Source of the DNA: a virus
IMG/VR virus record: IMGVR_UViG_3300036760_000158
Span: 1 to 20,903 of that record
DNA: 20,903 nt
Reading direction: 5' to 3' (one strand)
Shown: in pieces, positions 1 through 4,961 of the stretch
Layout of the letters: each line of letters begins with the position of its first letter
Position numbering within the stretch: position 1 is the stretch's first letter
Notes under the pieces: generated by a model
What the model saw: only the letters and a program-made list of their open reading frames with translations
What the model was told of the DNA's origin: nothing
Database searches by the model: none
Program-made: the position numbers and the translations under genes

Positions 1-11
1 GTGGTGGGCAT
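1..11 (-). CDS. Start of a leftward gene leaving the window (partial)
   Basis: Only the first codons (Met-Pro-Thr) are present. The call rests on the control signals. A perfect AGGAGG Shine-Dalgarno (minus strand, plus-strand 19-24) sits 7 nt before the ATG whose complement is at 9-11, and a TTGACA promoter with a 17-nt spacer lies upstream at 69-97, leaving a leader of about 50 nt. The gene is divergent from the rightward operon beginning at 170, the usual arrangement of a phage repressor or early regulatory gene, but no protein sequence is visible to test that. Confidence 0.55.
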
Positions 12-68
12 CGGGGCGCCTCCTGGTTTGGTGGTGCGTGGTGGTGGTGGAGCGTTGCCATGGCAGGC

Positions 69-97
69 AGCGTATGCAAGACGCGAACGTCTGTCAA
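69..97 (-). promoter_or_regulatory. Leftward sigma70-type promoter with internal palindrome
   Basis: On the minus strand a perfect -35 TTGACA (92-97) is followed after 17 nt by TACGCT (69-74), which keeps the TA...T of a -10 box. The spacer holds a perfect inverted repeat AGACG-CGAA-CGTCT (79-92) that touches the -35 box, a typical place for a repressor operator. It serves the leftward gene starting at 11. The assignment is from consensus matching only. Confidence 0.5.
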
Positions 98-122
98 GTC
101 TATTCGTATGCGCCTTGCAAAC

Positions 123-128
123 TATGAT
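123..128 (+). promoter_or_regulatory. Possible rightward -10 box (TATGAT) for the 170-1199 operon
   Basis: TATGAT matches five of six positions of the -10 consensus and lies 40-50 nt before the first rightward gene. No good -35 box is found 15-19 nt upstream, so if used it would be weak or activator-dependent. The stretch between it and 97 holds no coding sequence. Confidence 0.2.
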
Positions 129-169
129 TTCTACTTGCTGTTACAGCGGTTACGTGGCAAGTTCGCGGC

Positions 170-709
170 ATGCGAGCGCGCCGGGTACAACCTGTGCAAC
201 AGCACGAGAACGTGAAACGGAGGCTCCCGGGTTTCCTCGCATGGTCGGAGGCTGTCGCCCTCGTCGGTGCCCCAGCGCTCATCACCGCCGCTGGTCGCAA
301 CCGATCGGTACTCCACGGATGGCGTCATGAACGCGGAGTGCCGTGGCGTGTCGTGGGCCCGCTGCTCATCGCCACGGCGCCGCTCGTGCCACCATCCAGG
401 GCACCCGAGGCGTGGGAGGTCCGCGAGTGGCAGGCCCAGAAACGCTACTGGCAGGCCCTGGTATGCCTCGATATGATGATGGAACGGAAGGAAGAAATGA
501 AACGCGAGCTGGGCGCTATTGCATCGTTACTGGCCGCCATCGTGAAATGGGATGATACGCAACACTGGCGGGGCATCCATCAAATGCGCATTCAAGACAT
601 GGCCACGCGAGTCCGTGCGAGGCTACGAGAAGGTCTGCCGGTAGATGTCGTGGAAGCTGACAAGGCCGCGGTACGAGAACTCTCTGGACGACAGGAGGTC
701 CGCACATGA
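170..709 (+). CDS. Probable helix-turn-helix DNA-binding protein
   Basis: A 179-residue product. Residues about 24-66 look like a Cro/YdaS-type helix-turn-helix: a short helix, an AALITAAGRNRSVLHGW-like segment with small residues at the turn, then an RGVPWRVVGPLL segment resembling the 'W..rg.IPaerv..l' end of YdaS-like domains. This is pattern recognition, not a confirmed match. Residues about 105-127 are charged then hydrophobic (RKEEMKREL...) and could form an oligomerisation helix. The ATG at 170 has no clear Shine-Dalgarno; an in-frame GTG at 212 is an alternative giving a protein starting MKRRLPGF. The stop overlaps the next start (ATGA). The position, divergent from a leftward gene across a palindrome-bearing promoter, suits a lysogeny regulator. 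Confidence 0.55.
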   Translation: MRARRVQPVQQHENVKRRLPGFLAWSEAVALVGAPALITAAGRNRSVLHGWRHERGVPWRVVGPLLIATAPLVPPSRAPEAWEVREWQAQKRYWQALVCLDMMMERKEEMKRELGAIASLLAAIVKWDDTQHWRGIHQMRIQDMATRVRARLREGLPVDVVEADKAAVRELSGRQEVRT

Positions 710-918
710 GAACGCTACGGCTGCTCGCCCTAGGCTTGACGCTCGTGGGCTGCGCCGCGTTACCACGGGCCTCGAGGAGCGACACGTGCCGGCGGCGCGT
801 CGCCACGGACTTCGGCTGGCGGTACGACGCGAGCCGGAACATGGTGGACGGGGCTGGGGTCTCGACGCGGATGACCGAGTACCACGAGAAGGTGCGCGCG
901 TGCGTGGTCGCGGGGTAG
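706..918 (+). CDS. Small predicted lipoprotein
   Basis: A 70-residue protein with a type II signal peptide: MRTLR basic start, hydrophobic LLALGLTL, then a lipobox L-V-G-C with Cys16 as the expected acylated residue. The mature part of about 55 residues is arginine-rich with one further Cys (Cys28) and two more near the end, and matches no family I recognise. It starts inside the stop of the preceding gene (ATGA), so it is probably translationally coupled. Phage lipoproteins of this size are either Rz1-type spanins or surface-exclusion/conversion proteins. No Rz-like partner overlaps it and it lies far from any lysis module, so exclusion or conversion is the better guess. Confidence 0.6.
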   Translation: MRTLRLLALGLTLVGCAALPRASRSDTCRRRVATDFGWRYDASRNMVDGAGVSTRMTEYHEKVRACVVAG

Positions 919-1199
919 GGTATGGACCCTGGCAAGCACTCCTAGCAGTATGGCTGCTCTGGGCCAGGACAACCGTGGCCGGGCCTCTGGCGGACGAGCG
1001 TCACGTGAACAAGAGCGGCATGTTCCTGACGCTGCAAGCTTGTTCCTTGGCGAGGAACGCGGCAGCCCAGGCCATGGCAAGGGTAGGATGGGAAGAGATT
1101 GGCAGGAACGAGGGACATATCATGCTCTTCCGTCTGACGCATGGACACAGCCACGAGACATTGCTCTGGTGTCAAGAGGAATCCAATGCCGCCCCATAA
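900..1199 (+). CDS. Small exported or membrane-anchored protein, unknown function
   Basis: A 99-residue product starting at GTG 900, chosen because GAAGG at 888-892 sits 7 nt upstream and because the next residues form a signal-like segment: basic start (RGR), hydrophobic WQALLAVWLLWA, then small residues TTVAGPLA. The mature part has a regular mixed composition and two cysteines. It overlaps the lipoprotein gene by 19 nt in another frame and ends just before the integrase promoter. No domain recognised. The pairing with a lipoprotein in the lysogeny region suggests two envelope proteins made in the lysogen; this is inference. Confidence 0.5.
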   Translation: MRGRGVGYGPWQALLAVWLLWARTTVAGPLADERHVNKSGMFLTLQACSLARNAAAQAMARVGWEEIGRNEGHIMLFRLTHGHSHETLLWCQEESNAAP

Positions 1200-1204
1200 G
1201 CCCC

Positions 1205-1234
1205 TTGACAGACACCGGGACACTGTGCTAGTGT
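1205..1234 (+). promoter_or_regulatory. Integrase promoter P_int with overlapping inverted repeat
   Basis: Perfect -35 TTGACA at 1205-1210 and TAGTGT at 1229-1234, spacer 18 nt. The same TAGTGT box is used by the leftward promoter at 3791-3818. An inverted repeat GGGACACT-GTGCT-AGTGTTCC (1217-1237, eight-base arms with one G:T) covers the spacer and the -10 box, so a bound repressor would block it. The leader to the integrase ATG is about 105 nt and contains the tRNA-like fragment and the direct repeats. Confidence 0.55.
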
Positions 1235-1274
1235 TCCAAGTCACGTCACCGTAAGTGCGCGATTCTCGGCCCGC

Positions 1275-1315
1275 GGGGGGTTAGCTCAGCCCGGGAGAGC
1301 GCTGGAATCGCACTC
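1275..1315 (+). other. Candidate attP: 5' half of a tRNA-Ala(CGC) gene
   Basis: The stretch reads as acceptor strand GGGGGGT (1275-1281), T8-A9, D-stem GCTC (1284-1287), D-loop AGCCCGGGA with the conserved GG, D-stem GAGC (1297-1300), anticodon 5' stem CTGGA (1302-1306) and loop ATCGCAC (1307-1313) with anticodon CGC. After TC at 1314-1315 the match stops: the expected 3' anticodon strand, T-arm and acceptor strand are absent. It lies 33 nt before integrase. Integrases commonly use tRNA genes, with crossover in the anticodon or T-loop region. Here the likely shared core is around 1303-1315. The host tRNA is not in the window, so attB is inferred. Confidence 0.55.
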
Positions 1316-1316
1316 G

Positions 1317-1339
1317 GTGGCCCAAGGCGTGGCCCAAGG
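1317..1339 (+). repeat. Tandem direct repeat GTGGCCCAAGG beside the att core
   Basis: Two exact copies of GTGGCCCAAGG (1317-1327 and 1329-1339) with a 12-bp period. The second copy contains AAGG of the integrase Shine-Dalgarno. Close tandem repeats next to an integrase core site suit arm-type or accessory binding sites. Binding at the second copy would also affect int transcription or translation. Confidence 0.45.
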
Positions 1340-1347
1340 AGGGTGCG

Positions 1348-2328
1348 ATGGCCTACGGACCGGTGCACGGCCCCTTGACCCGAGCCTCGCTCCGAGCCCG
1401 AGCCCGAGCCCGCCAGGTACGTCGGGTGCTGCCGGGGATCAAGGCACTCGACGCAGATCACGATTCCCGGTCCGTGTCAAGGGGTACGCTGGGCCAGTAC
1501 CTCGCCACGGTGTATCTGCCCCAAGCCTCGCCCCGGTGGTCGCCCACGTGGCGGAAGTCGGTGCTCGTGCTCGTGGCCCAATTGACAGCCGAACTGGGCG
1601 GGGTACCCCTGGCCTTGCTAAGCCGTAAGACGGTCCGCACATGGTGGGCCCTGCACGAGGGCAAGGTCAGCCGTGGCGAGTGGCGACCCGCCACCGCGAA
1701 CCAGCGACTTGGGCTCCTGCGCCATGTCTACAACGTGGCCTTGGCCAACGGGGACGTGGACCACAACCCGACCCTGGGGCTCCGCAAGGCCCGTACGGAC
1801 CCGTCCACGCTGCCGACCGAGCACTTGACGGACGCGGAACGGGATCGGGTCCTGGAGGCCTGTGCCACGGCCTCCCTGGACTTACACGTGGCGGCGCTGC
1901 TGGCCCTGTACTACGGCGCGCGACGGAACACGGTGCTCGTGACCAAGATTCAGGATATTGCCTGGGATCGTGGTGTGCTGACGCTGCACGCGACCAAGAC
2001 ACGGGCACGGCGGGAGCACCCGATCCACCCGCGGGTCGATGCACCATTGCGTGCGCTCTGCGCGGCCCGGGAGGGGGCGGAGGCCCTGGTTCGCTACACG
2101 CCGGCCGGGCTCACCCATGCCTGGGCCCGGGTCGTACGCCGGCTCGGGCTTGGGCGCCGGTTCCGGTTCCATGGCCTGCGCCATGACTTTGGGACTCGGC
2201 TCTTCGCGGGGACCAAGGACTTGAGGCTCACGCAGGAGGCCCTGGGCCATGCCCGGGTGGCCCAGACGGAGCGCTACACCCATGTCGCGGCTGGGGCCGT
2301 CAACGGGGCCCTGCTGGGGCTCCGCTAG
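1348..2328 (+). CDS. int: Tyrosine recombinase / phage integrase
   Basis: A 326-residue integrase, a usual length for this family, that would catalyse site-specific insertion and excision of the phage at a host tRNA gene. The start follows a strong AAGGAGGG at 7 nt. Residues 45-150 form the SAM-like core-binding domain (YLPQASPRWSPTWRKS onward). The catalytic domain follows: Arg I R192 in YYGARRN, Lys217 in HATKTRARR, HGLRH (His275, Arg278, His279), His301 in ALGHA, and nucleophile Tyr310 in TERYTHV. All catalytic positions are present, though the usual Glu after Arg I (RGE) is replaced by RNT. Residues 11-26 are very Arg/Ala-rich, encoded by CGAGCC repeats, where an arm-binding domain would start. 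It is convergent with the small leftward operon, overlapping its last gene by 29 nt. Confidence 0.93.
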   Translation: MAYGPVHGPLTRASLRARARARQVRRVLPGIKALDADHDSRSVSRGTLGQYLATVYLPQASPRWSPTWRKSVLVLVAQLTAELGGVPLALLSRKTVRTWWALHEGKVSRGEWRPATANQRLGLLRHVYNVALANGDVDHNPTLGLRKARTDPSTLPTEHLTDAERDRVLEACATASLDLHVAALLALYYGARRNTVLVTKIQDIAWDRGVLTLHATKTRARREHPIHPRVDAPLRALCAAREGAEALVRYTPAGLTHAWARVVRRLGLGRRFRFHGLRHDFGTRLFAGTKDLRLTQEALGHARVAQTERYTHVAAGAVNGALLGLR

Positions 2329-2509
2329 CGGGGCCGCTAGGCCGCTTCGGGGCCCGCTTCCCGATCTGCCACGTGGGGGTCCGGGCCAAGCTTGCGGCCC
2401 ACGCCCGTAGCTGGGCCGGCGACTTGCGGGCCCCGCCCTTGGCCCCGGCACAGGCTGGGCACTGGAGGGTCACGTGGGGATGCTGGGGACAGGTCGGGGG
2501 AGGGGTCAT
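2300..2509 (-). CDS. Small zinc-binding-type phage protein
   Basis: A 69-residue protein, last gene of the leftward operon. The start codon overlaps the stop of the preceding gene as ATGA (2506-2509), which supports it as real. Residues 7-20 read C-P-Q-H then C-P-A-C (CPQHPHVTLQCPAC), a possible C-x2-H / C-x2-C zinc site. The rest is basic and Ala/Pro/Gly-rich with no recognised fold. Short proteins with a CPxC knuckle followed by a basic tail are common among phage accessory genes of unknown function. Its 3' end overlaps the integrase gene on the opposite strand. Confidence 0.55.
   Translation of the reverse strand: MTPPPTCPQHPHVTLQCPACAGAKGGARKSPAQLRAWAASLARTPTWQIGKRAPKRPSGPASGAPAGPR
2325..2340. 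terminator. Palindrome at the convergent int / leftward operon junction
   Basis: A perfect inverted repeat CTAGCGG-GG-CCGCTAG covers the integrase stop codon, and in the other direction lies inside the end of the leftward 69-residue gene. The place between converging transcripts suits a bidirectional terminator, but there is no T-run on either strand, so this is a weak call. Confidence 0.3.
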
Positions 2510-2823
2510 GCGTCCAGCCGGGCCAGGAGGGCACGAGCCTCGTCAACGCGGGCGATCAATCCCCGGATGGTGAGGACGGGCGAGAAGCCGATCGCCTCGT
2601 CTCGCACCAGGATCATGTTCGACAGGCTCGTGAGTTGAGCCACGATCTCCTCATGCGCGTTGACCGCCTTGACGATCAGAGCGGCGTTGGCGTCGGATTC
2701 CCCTGTCCCCTTGCGACTCAGCACATGGGCCACCGCGTAGCCACGCGGGCAGCGGATGCGGTGGACGCCAGGGCTGTCGGACGGATGATGCAGGCTGATC
2801 CACGGGCGCGGCGTCGGGGTCAT
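2506..2823 (-). CDS. Conserved-type small phage protein, unknown function
   Basis: A 105-residue protein. The middle, ANAALIVKAVNAHEEIVAQL, resembles the 'dA.LI..Avn.h..Ll..L' helix found in many small phage proteins of early or accessory operons, whose role is unknown. The N-terminal part (RCPRGYAVAHVLSRKG) looks like a short beta hairpin. The C-terminal third is a long amphipathic helix (TIRGLIARVDEARALLARLDA) suited to coiled-coil formation. It overlaps its neighbours by ATGA on both sides, so it is translationally coupled in the operon. Confidence 0.6.
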   Translation of the reverse strand: MTPTPRPWISLHHPSDSPGVHRIRCPRGYAVAHVLSRKGTGESDANAALIVKAVNAHEEIVAQLTSLSNMILVRDEAIGFSPVLTIRGLIARVDEARALLARLDA

Positions 2824-3128
2824 CGGGTGGCCTCCTCTCGGCGAGGTGCCAGAGGGGTTGCGATGAGAGCGGTGGCGGGATACCAGCCGGTTGGTACGGC
2901 GGGCGGCTTGCCGTTATCGAACACTTTCTCGGCCGTGTCCCAGACGACGACGACGGCATGGCCCGGATGATCGGCGGCCATCTGGCGCGCACGGCTCAAG
3001 CCGAGAGGCCGCCGGTGCAAGCGAGTCCAGACAGACTGTGGCCATTCGAGTAAGCCCTGTGCCGGGCCATCTCGTGTGATGAGTCGACGGCCATACCCTC
3101 GGGCCGCAACTTCGTACCTCGTTGTCAT
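2820..3128 (-). CDS. Small leftward protein, unknown function
   Basis: A 102-residue product. The start at 3126-3128 is set by a GAAGGAGA Shine-Dalgarno; the frame is open further upstream but that extension is low-complexity Thr/Pro. Internal features: RARQMAADHPGHAVVVVWDTAEKVFDNG, a helix-strand-turn pattern in which a hydrophobic VVVVW strand is followed by a charged turn, then PTGWYPATALIATPL. This suggests a small alpha/beta domain. No named family recognised. The stop overlaps the next gene (ATGA). Confidence 0.6.
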   Translation of the reverse strand: MTTRYEVAARGYGRRLITRDGPAQGLLEWPQSVWTRLHRRPLGLSRARQMAADHPGHAVVVVWDTAEKVFDNGKPPAVPTGWYPATALIATPLAPRREEATR

Positions 3129-3165
3129 GGTCGTCTCCTTCGTCGTGGTCGTGGGGGTCATGGGG

Positions 3166-3501
3166 TTAGGCGGCCGATTCGGCGGCTTGCACGAAACCGA
3201 CCGCGAGATGATAGCCGCAGGCCGGGTCGTGGTGTTGTTCCGGGAGGGGACACGTACAGAGCACGTCCATGATGATCCGACCGGCGGCCGTGATGCGGCA
3301 GAGCCGCGCATCGATCGTCAGGTCGGAGGATCGGACCACGTAGCCGCGCGGGGCATTGGATGGGAACGGTTCGGCATTCCAGGTATCGGCTTTGCGCTGG
3401 GCGGCCGCCTCGCGCCGGTAGATGCGTCCCCCCATGGCGTGCCCCAGGAGATAGCGGCCCTGGGGATTCCAGGGGAAGATGGCATGGAACGTCTGGCTCA
3501 T
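3166..3501 (-). CDS. Small leftward protein with a Cys/His cluster
   Basis: A 111-residue protein starting at 3501 after an AAGGGAG Shine-Dalgarno. The N-terminal half (PWNPQGRYLLGHAMGGRIYRREAAAQRKADTW) reads as strand then helix; PRGYVVRSSDLTIDARLCRITAAGRIIMDV follows. Toward the C-terminus is a Cys/His-rich stretch, CTCPLPEQHHDPACGYH, which could bind zinc. The fold is not recognised. It is second in the leftward operon, 11 nt after the first gene. Confidence 0.6.
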   Translation of the reverse strand: MSQTFHAIFPWNPQGRYLLGHAMGGRIYRREAAAQRKADTWNAEPFPSNAPRGYVVRSSDLTIDARLCRITAAGRIIMDVLCTCPLPEQHHDPACGYHLAVGFVQAAESAA

Positions 3502-3511
3502 GGTCGCTCCC

Positions 3512-3739
3512 TTAGGCGACGAAGACGAAGACGTACCCGTGCTTGATGCTGCCGGCCACGAGTCCGCCCGTCCAGCCCATTTTGGTACACAGCGCCTCAG
3601 CCGCCACCCGGTACACGGCCTCACCCGAGAGCGCATGATCGTAGCCCACCGTGACACGGTTCCCGTCCTCGTCGCTGGCCGTGATCCGGCTCCCGCGCGT
3701 GTTCGTCGGTCCGTGGTATCGGGTCGTGATCGCTTTCAT
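3512..3739 (-). CDS. Conserved-type small phage protein (MKAITTRYHGPTNTRG class)
   Basis: A 75-residue protein, first in the leftward operon. The ATG at 3737-3739 follows a GAGGAGAG Shine-Dalgarno; a longer in-frame start lies too close to the promoter. The pattern, an N-terminal KAITTRYHGPTNTRGSRI, a polar turn (SDEDGN), a strand, then a helix (AVYRVAAEALCTKMGW) and a terminal GYVFVF strand, is one I associate with a widespread family of small phage/prophage proteins of unknown role, usually in early or accessory operons. The family match is from memory. Confidence 0.7.
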   Translation of the reverse strand: MKAITTRYHGPTNTRGSRITASDEDGNRVTVGYDHALSGEAVYRVAAEALCTKMGWTGGLVAGSIKHGYVFVFVA

Positions 3740-3790
3740 GGTCTCTCCTCTCGGCTCGGTCGTGGGATTCAGGTTCGTGGCCATGTCCAT

Positions 3791-3818
3791 ACACTAGCAT
3801 AGCCCGTATGCTTGTCAA
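3791..3818 (-). promoter_or_regulatory. Leftward operon promoter with embedded operator-like palindrome
   Basis: On the minus strand TTGACA (3813-3818), a 16-nt spacer and TAGTGT (3791-3796) form a good sigma70-type promoter; transcription would start near 3784, about 45 nt before the first gene. The spacer is almost entirely a perfect palindrome AGCATA-GCCCG-TATGCT (3796-3812), whose outer bases touch the -10 box. A dimeric repressor bound here would block polymerase. Confidence 0.6.
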
Positions 3819-4252
3819 GGACTATTTTCATGGACCGTGGCCGCGCCTCCGTCTTGCGTCCCGATAACGCACCGCGGCAAGGGACCAGCGCCTATTCCTG
3901 TATATAGAGATAGAGCTAGACCATGGCACGTGTGCTGTGGCTCGTGACACGCGTGCTGTGGCACGTGGCACGTAGGACTAAGTACTTGTTTCTCCTGTCC
4001 TATTCCTACAAAACATGAGTAACAAGAGGGGTGAGAGTAACGAGAGAGGGGAGATTAGCGCACGCGTTTCCCAGGGAAAGCTCACCCCCGGCTGACCCTC
4101 CAGTTCGGGTGGGTCGGCTCCGGCCGGCGCGACCCGGCTGGCATACCCGAGCGTGTCCTTGGCTGCGACATACCAAGCACGGGGCAGGTCCGTCTGACCT
4201 GGCGTAGGCCGGGTGCCGCGTACGTCCAGCCGGCCGTAAGTCCCCGTTCCCT
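3819..4252. promoter_or_regulatory. Repeat-rich intergenic control region
   Basis: This stretch separates the leftward operon from the rightward late genes. It holds a TATATAGAGATAGAG AT-rich patch (3901-3915), two and a third imperfect 21-bp repeats (3927-3976), the 9-mer CCTATTCCT on both sides of them (3891-3899 and 3999-4007), and a purine-rich double repeat of GAGTAAC followed by AGAGGGG-like sequence (4017-4051). A weak rightward promoter is possible (TTGTTT at 3986-3991, TACAAA at 4007-4012, spacer only 15). The only protein-like content is the uncertain frame at 4015-4259. It could be an operator region or a replication origin with iterons; nothing decides between them. Confidence 0.4.
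3927..3976 (+). repeat. 21-bp imperfect tandem repeats with CACG...CGTG ends
   Basis: Units 3927-3947 and 3948-3968 match at 18 of 21 positions and share GTGCTGTGGC; a third copy starts at 3969 (CACGTAGG) and fades. Each full unit begins with CACG and closes with CGTG, so each is also an inverted repeat, as expected of a dimer-binding site. They sit directly after the AT-rich patch. Confidence 0.5.
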
Positions 4253-4259
4253 ATGCTGA
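4015..4259 (+). CDS. Uncertain short gene needing a -1 shift
   Basis: An ATG at 4015 opens a 26-codon frame (MSNKRGESNERGEISARVSQ...) closing at TGA 4093-4095. In the -1 frame from 4059 a protein-like sequence (LTLQFGWVGSGRRDPAGIPE, then CDIPSTGQVRLTWRRPGAA) runs to TGA 4257-4259, with no ATG, GTG or TTG start of its own. That stop overlaps the ATG of the next gene (4253) in the coupled fashion seen elsewhere here, and the next gene has no Shine-Dalgarno, which supports translation through this frame. Joining the two frames needs a -1 shift near ACCCCCGG (4084-4091). It could be a real frameshift, a base missing from the assembly, or chance. No function is visible. Confidence 0.3.
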
Positions 4260-4465
4260 CACGATGCCTCAAGCGTTTGGCCTGTCTCGTGGGCCGGCAC
4301 CAGCCACTCGGCTTGACCTCGTGTTTTCCGTACTTCGAGCGGCTTGAGGATGACGACGGTGTGCCCGTGGTAGACATCCGGCTGTGCGCGCGGTGTGGCG
4401 TCGTCTACTGGACCCCGGCCATGACCCTGGAATGGGAACTCAGCATGGTGGGAGCCAAGCACTGA
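4253..4465 (+). CDS. Small zinc-ribbon-like protein
   Basis: A 70-residue protein. A CLVGRH segment near residues 11-16 and CARCGVVYW near residues 45-53 give a C-x4-H / C-x2-C arrangement. This resembles small prophage zinc proteins of the DUF1660 type, where C-x3-G-H is followed by C-x2-CG; that is a memory-based comparison. No Shine-Dalgarno precedes the ATG, and its start overlaps an upstream possible stop (4257-4259). The stop overlaps the next start as TGATG (4463-4467). First clear gene of the rightward run leading to the terminases. Confidence 0.6.
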   Translation: MLTRCLKRLACLVGRHQPLGLTSCFPYFERLEDDDGVPVVDIRLCARCGVVYWTPAMTLEWELSMVGAKH

Positions 4466-4734
4466 TGGCCTGTGACGAGCCGGGCCACCAGCACGCCCCG
4501 ATCGCCTGTGGCATGTGCGGTAACGCGGTCTGGGTCATCGAGGCAGGGATCACGATGCACCAAGCGGCTCGGATCATCCCGATGACCCTTGGGGGCCTCA
4601 AGCAACACCTGTCGCGGCATCGGGACGTGTTCCCGGCGCGCTACCGGCTGGACCGCGTGCACCGTCGCCATCGTATCTTGTACTCGGGCGAACTCCAGCG
4701 TATCCGCCGGGACATCTTCCGGGGAACCGTGTGA
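4465..4734 (+). CDS. Zinc-knuckle plus HTH-like protein
   Basis: An 89-residue product starting at the ATG that overlaps the previous stop. Residues 3-18 carry C...H.H...CGMC (Cys3, His8, His10, Cys15, Cys18), a possible zinc site. Residues about 27-80 resemble an excisionase/MerR-type winged helix: ITMHQAARIIPMTLGGLKQHL as helix-turn-helix, then basic RYRLDRVHRRHRILYSGELQRI as wing and last helix. Immediately before the terminase genes, it could be a late regulator or itself contribute DNA recognition to packaging. The next gene starts at GTG 4731 overlapping its stop. Confidence 0.55.
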   Translation: MACDEPGHQHAPIACGMCGNAVWVIEAGITMHQAARIIPMTLGGLKQHLSRHRDVFPARYRLDRVHRRHRILYSGELQRIRRDIFRGTV

Positions 4735-4961
4735 GGCTGGCGAGGCTCCCGGAAGCGGACTTCCTCGCGGACCCGACCCTGTGGACATCGGCCGGTCTCG
4801 CGGCTTGGCTCATGGAACAGGGAGTGGATGCGACCCAGCCCTTTGTCCGCATGGAGTCGGAGCACGCCTTGACCTGGTTGCAGAGCGACGACGCGGAGCT
4901 ACTGGGCTACTACGTGGGCTTCTACCAGGCATTGGGCTATGAAGCGACAGCCGAAGCGTGA
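4731..4961 (+). CDS. Small acidic protein, unknown function
   Basis: A 76-residue protein from GTG 4731, overlapping the previous stop. It is acidic and probably mostly helical: LPEADFLADPTLWTSAGLAAWLMEQ, then HALTWLQSDDAELLGYYVGFYQALG. No cysteines, no signal peptide, no recognised motif. The next gene starts inside its 3' end. Its place in a tight run before the probable small terminase suggests a late or packaging accessory role, nothing more specific. Confidence 0.5.
   Translation: MRLARLPEADFLADPTLWTSAGLAAWLMEQGVDATQPFVRMESEHALTWLQSDDAELLGYYVGFYQALGYEATAEA

Noticed and set aside
1275-1347. A complete functional tRNA-Ala gene before integrase
   Set aside because: The 3' anticodon strand, T-arm (no GGTTCRA) and 3' acceptor strand are missing, so it is only a 5' half.
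1580-1590. ATTGACAG inside the integrase gene as a promoter
   Set aside because: No suitable -10 box at 15-19 nt and the site is inside an intact gene.
4006-4377. Minus-strand frame across the intergenic control region
   Set aside because: Overlaps the real 4253-4465 gene in antisense, has no Shine-Dalgarno and is low-complexity at its start.
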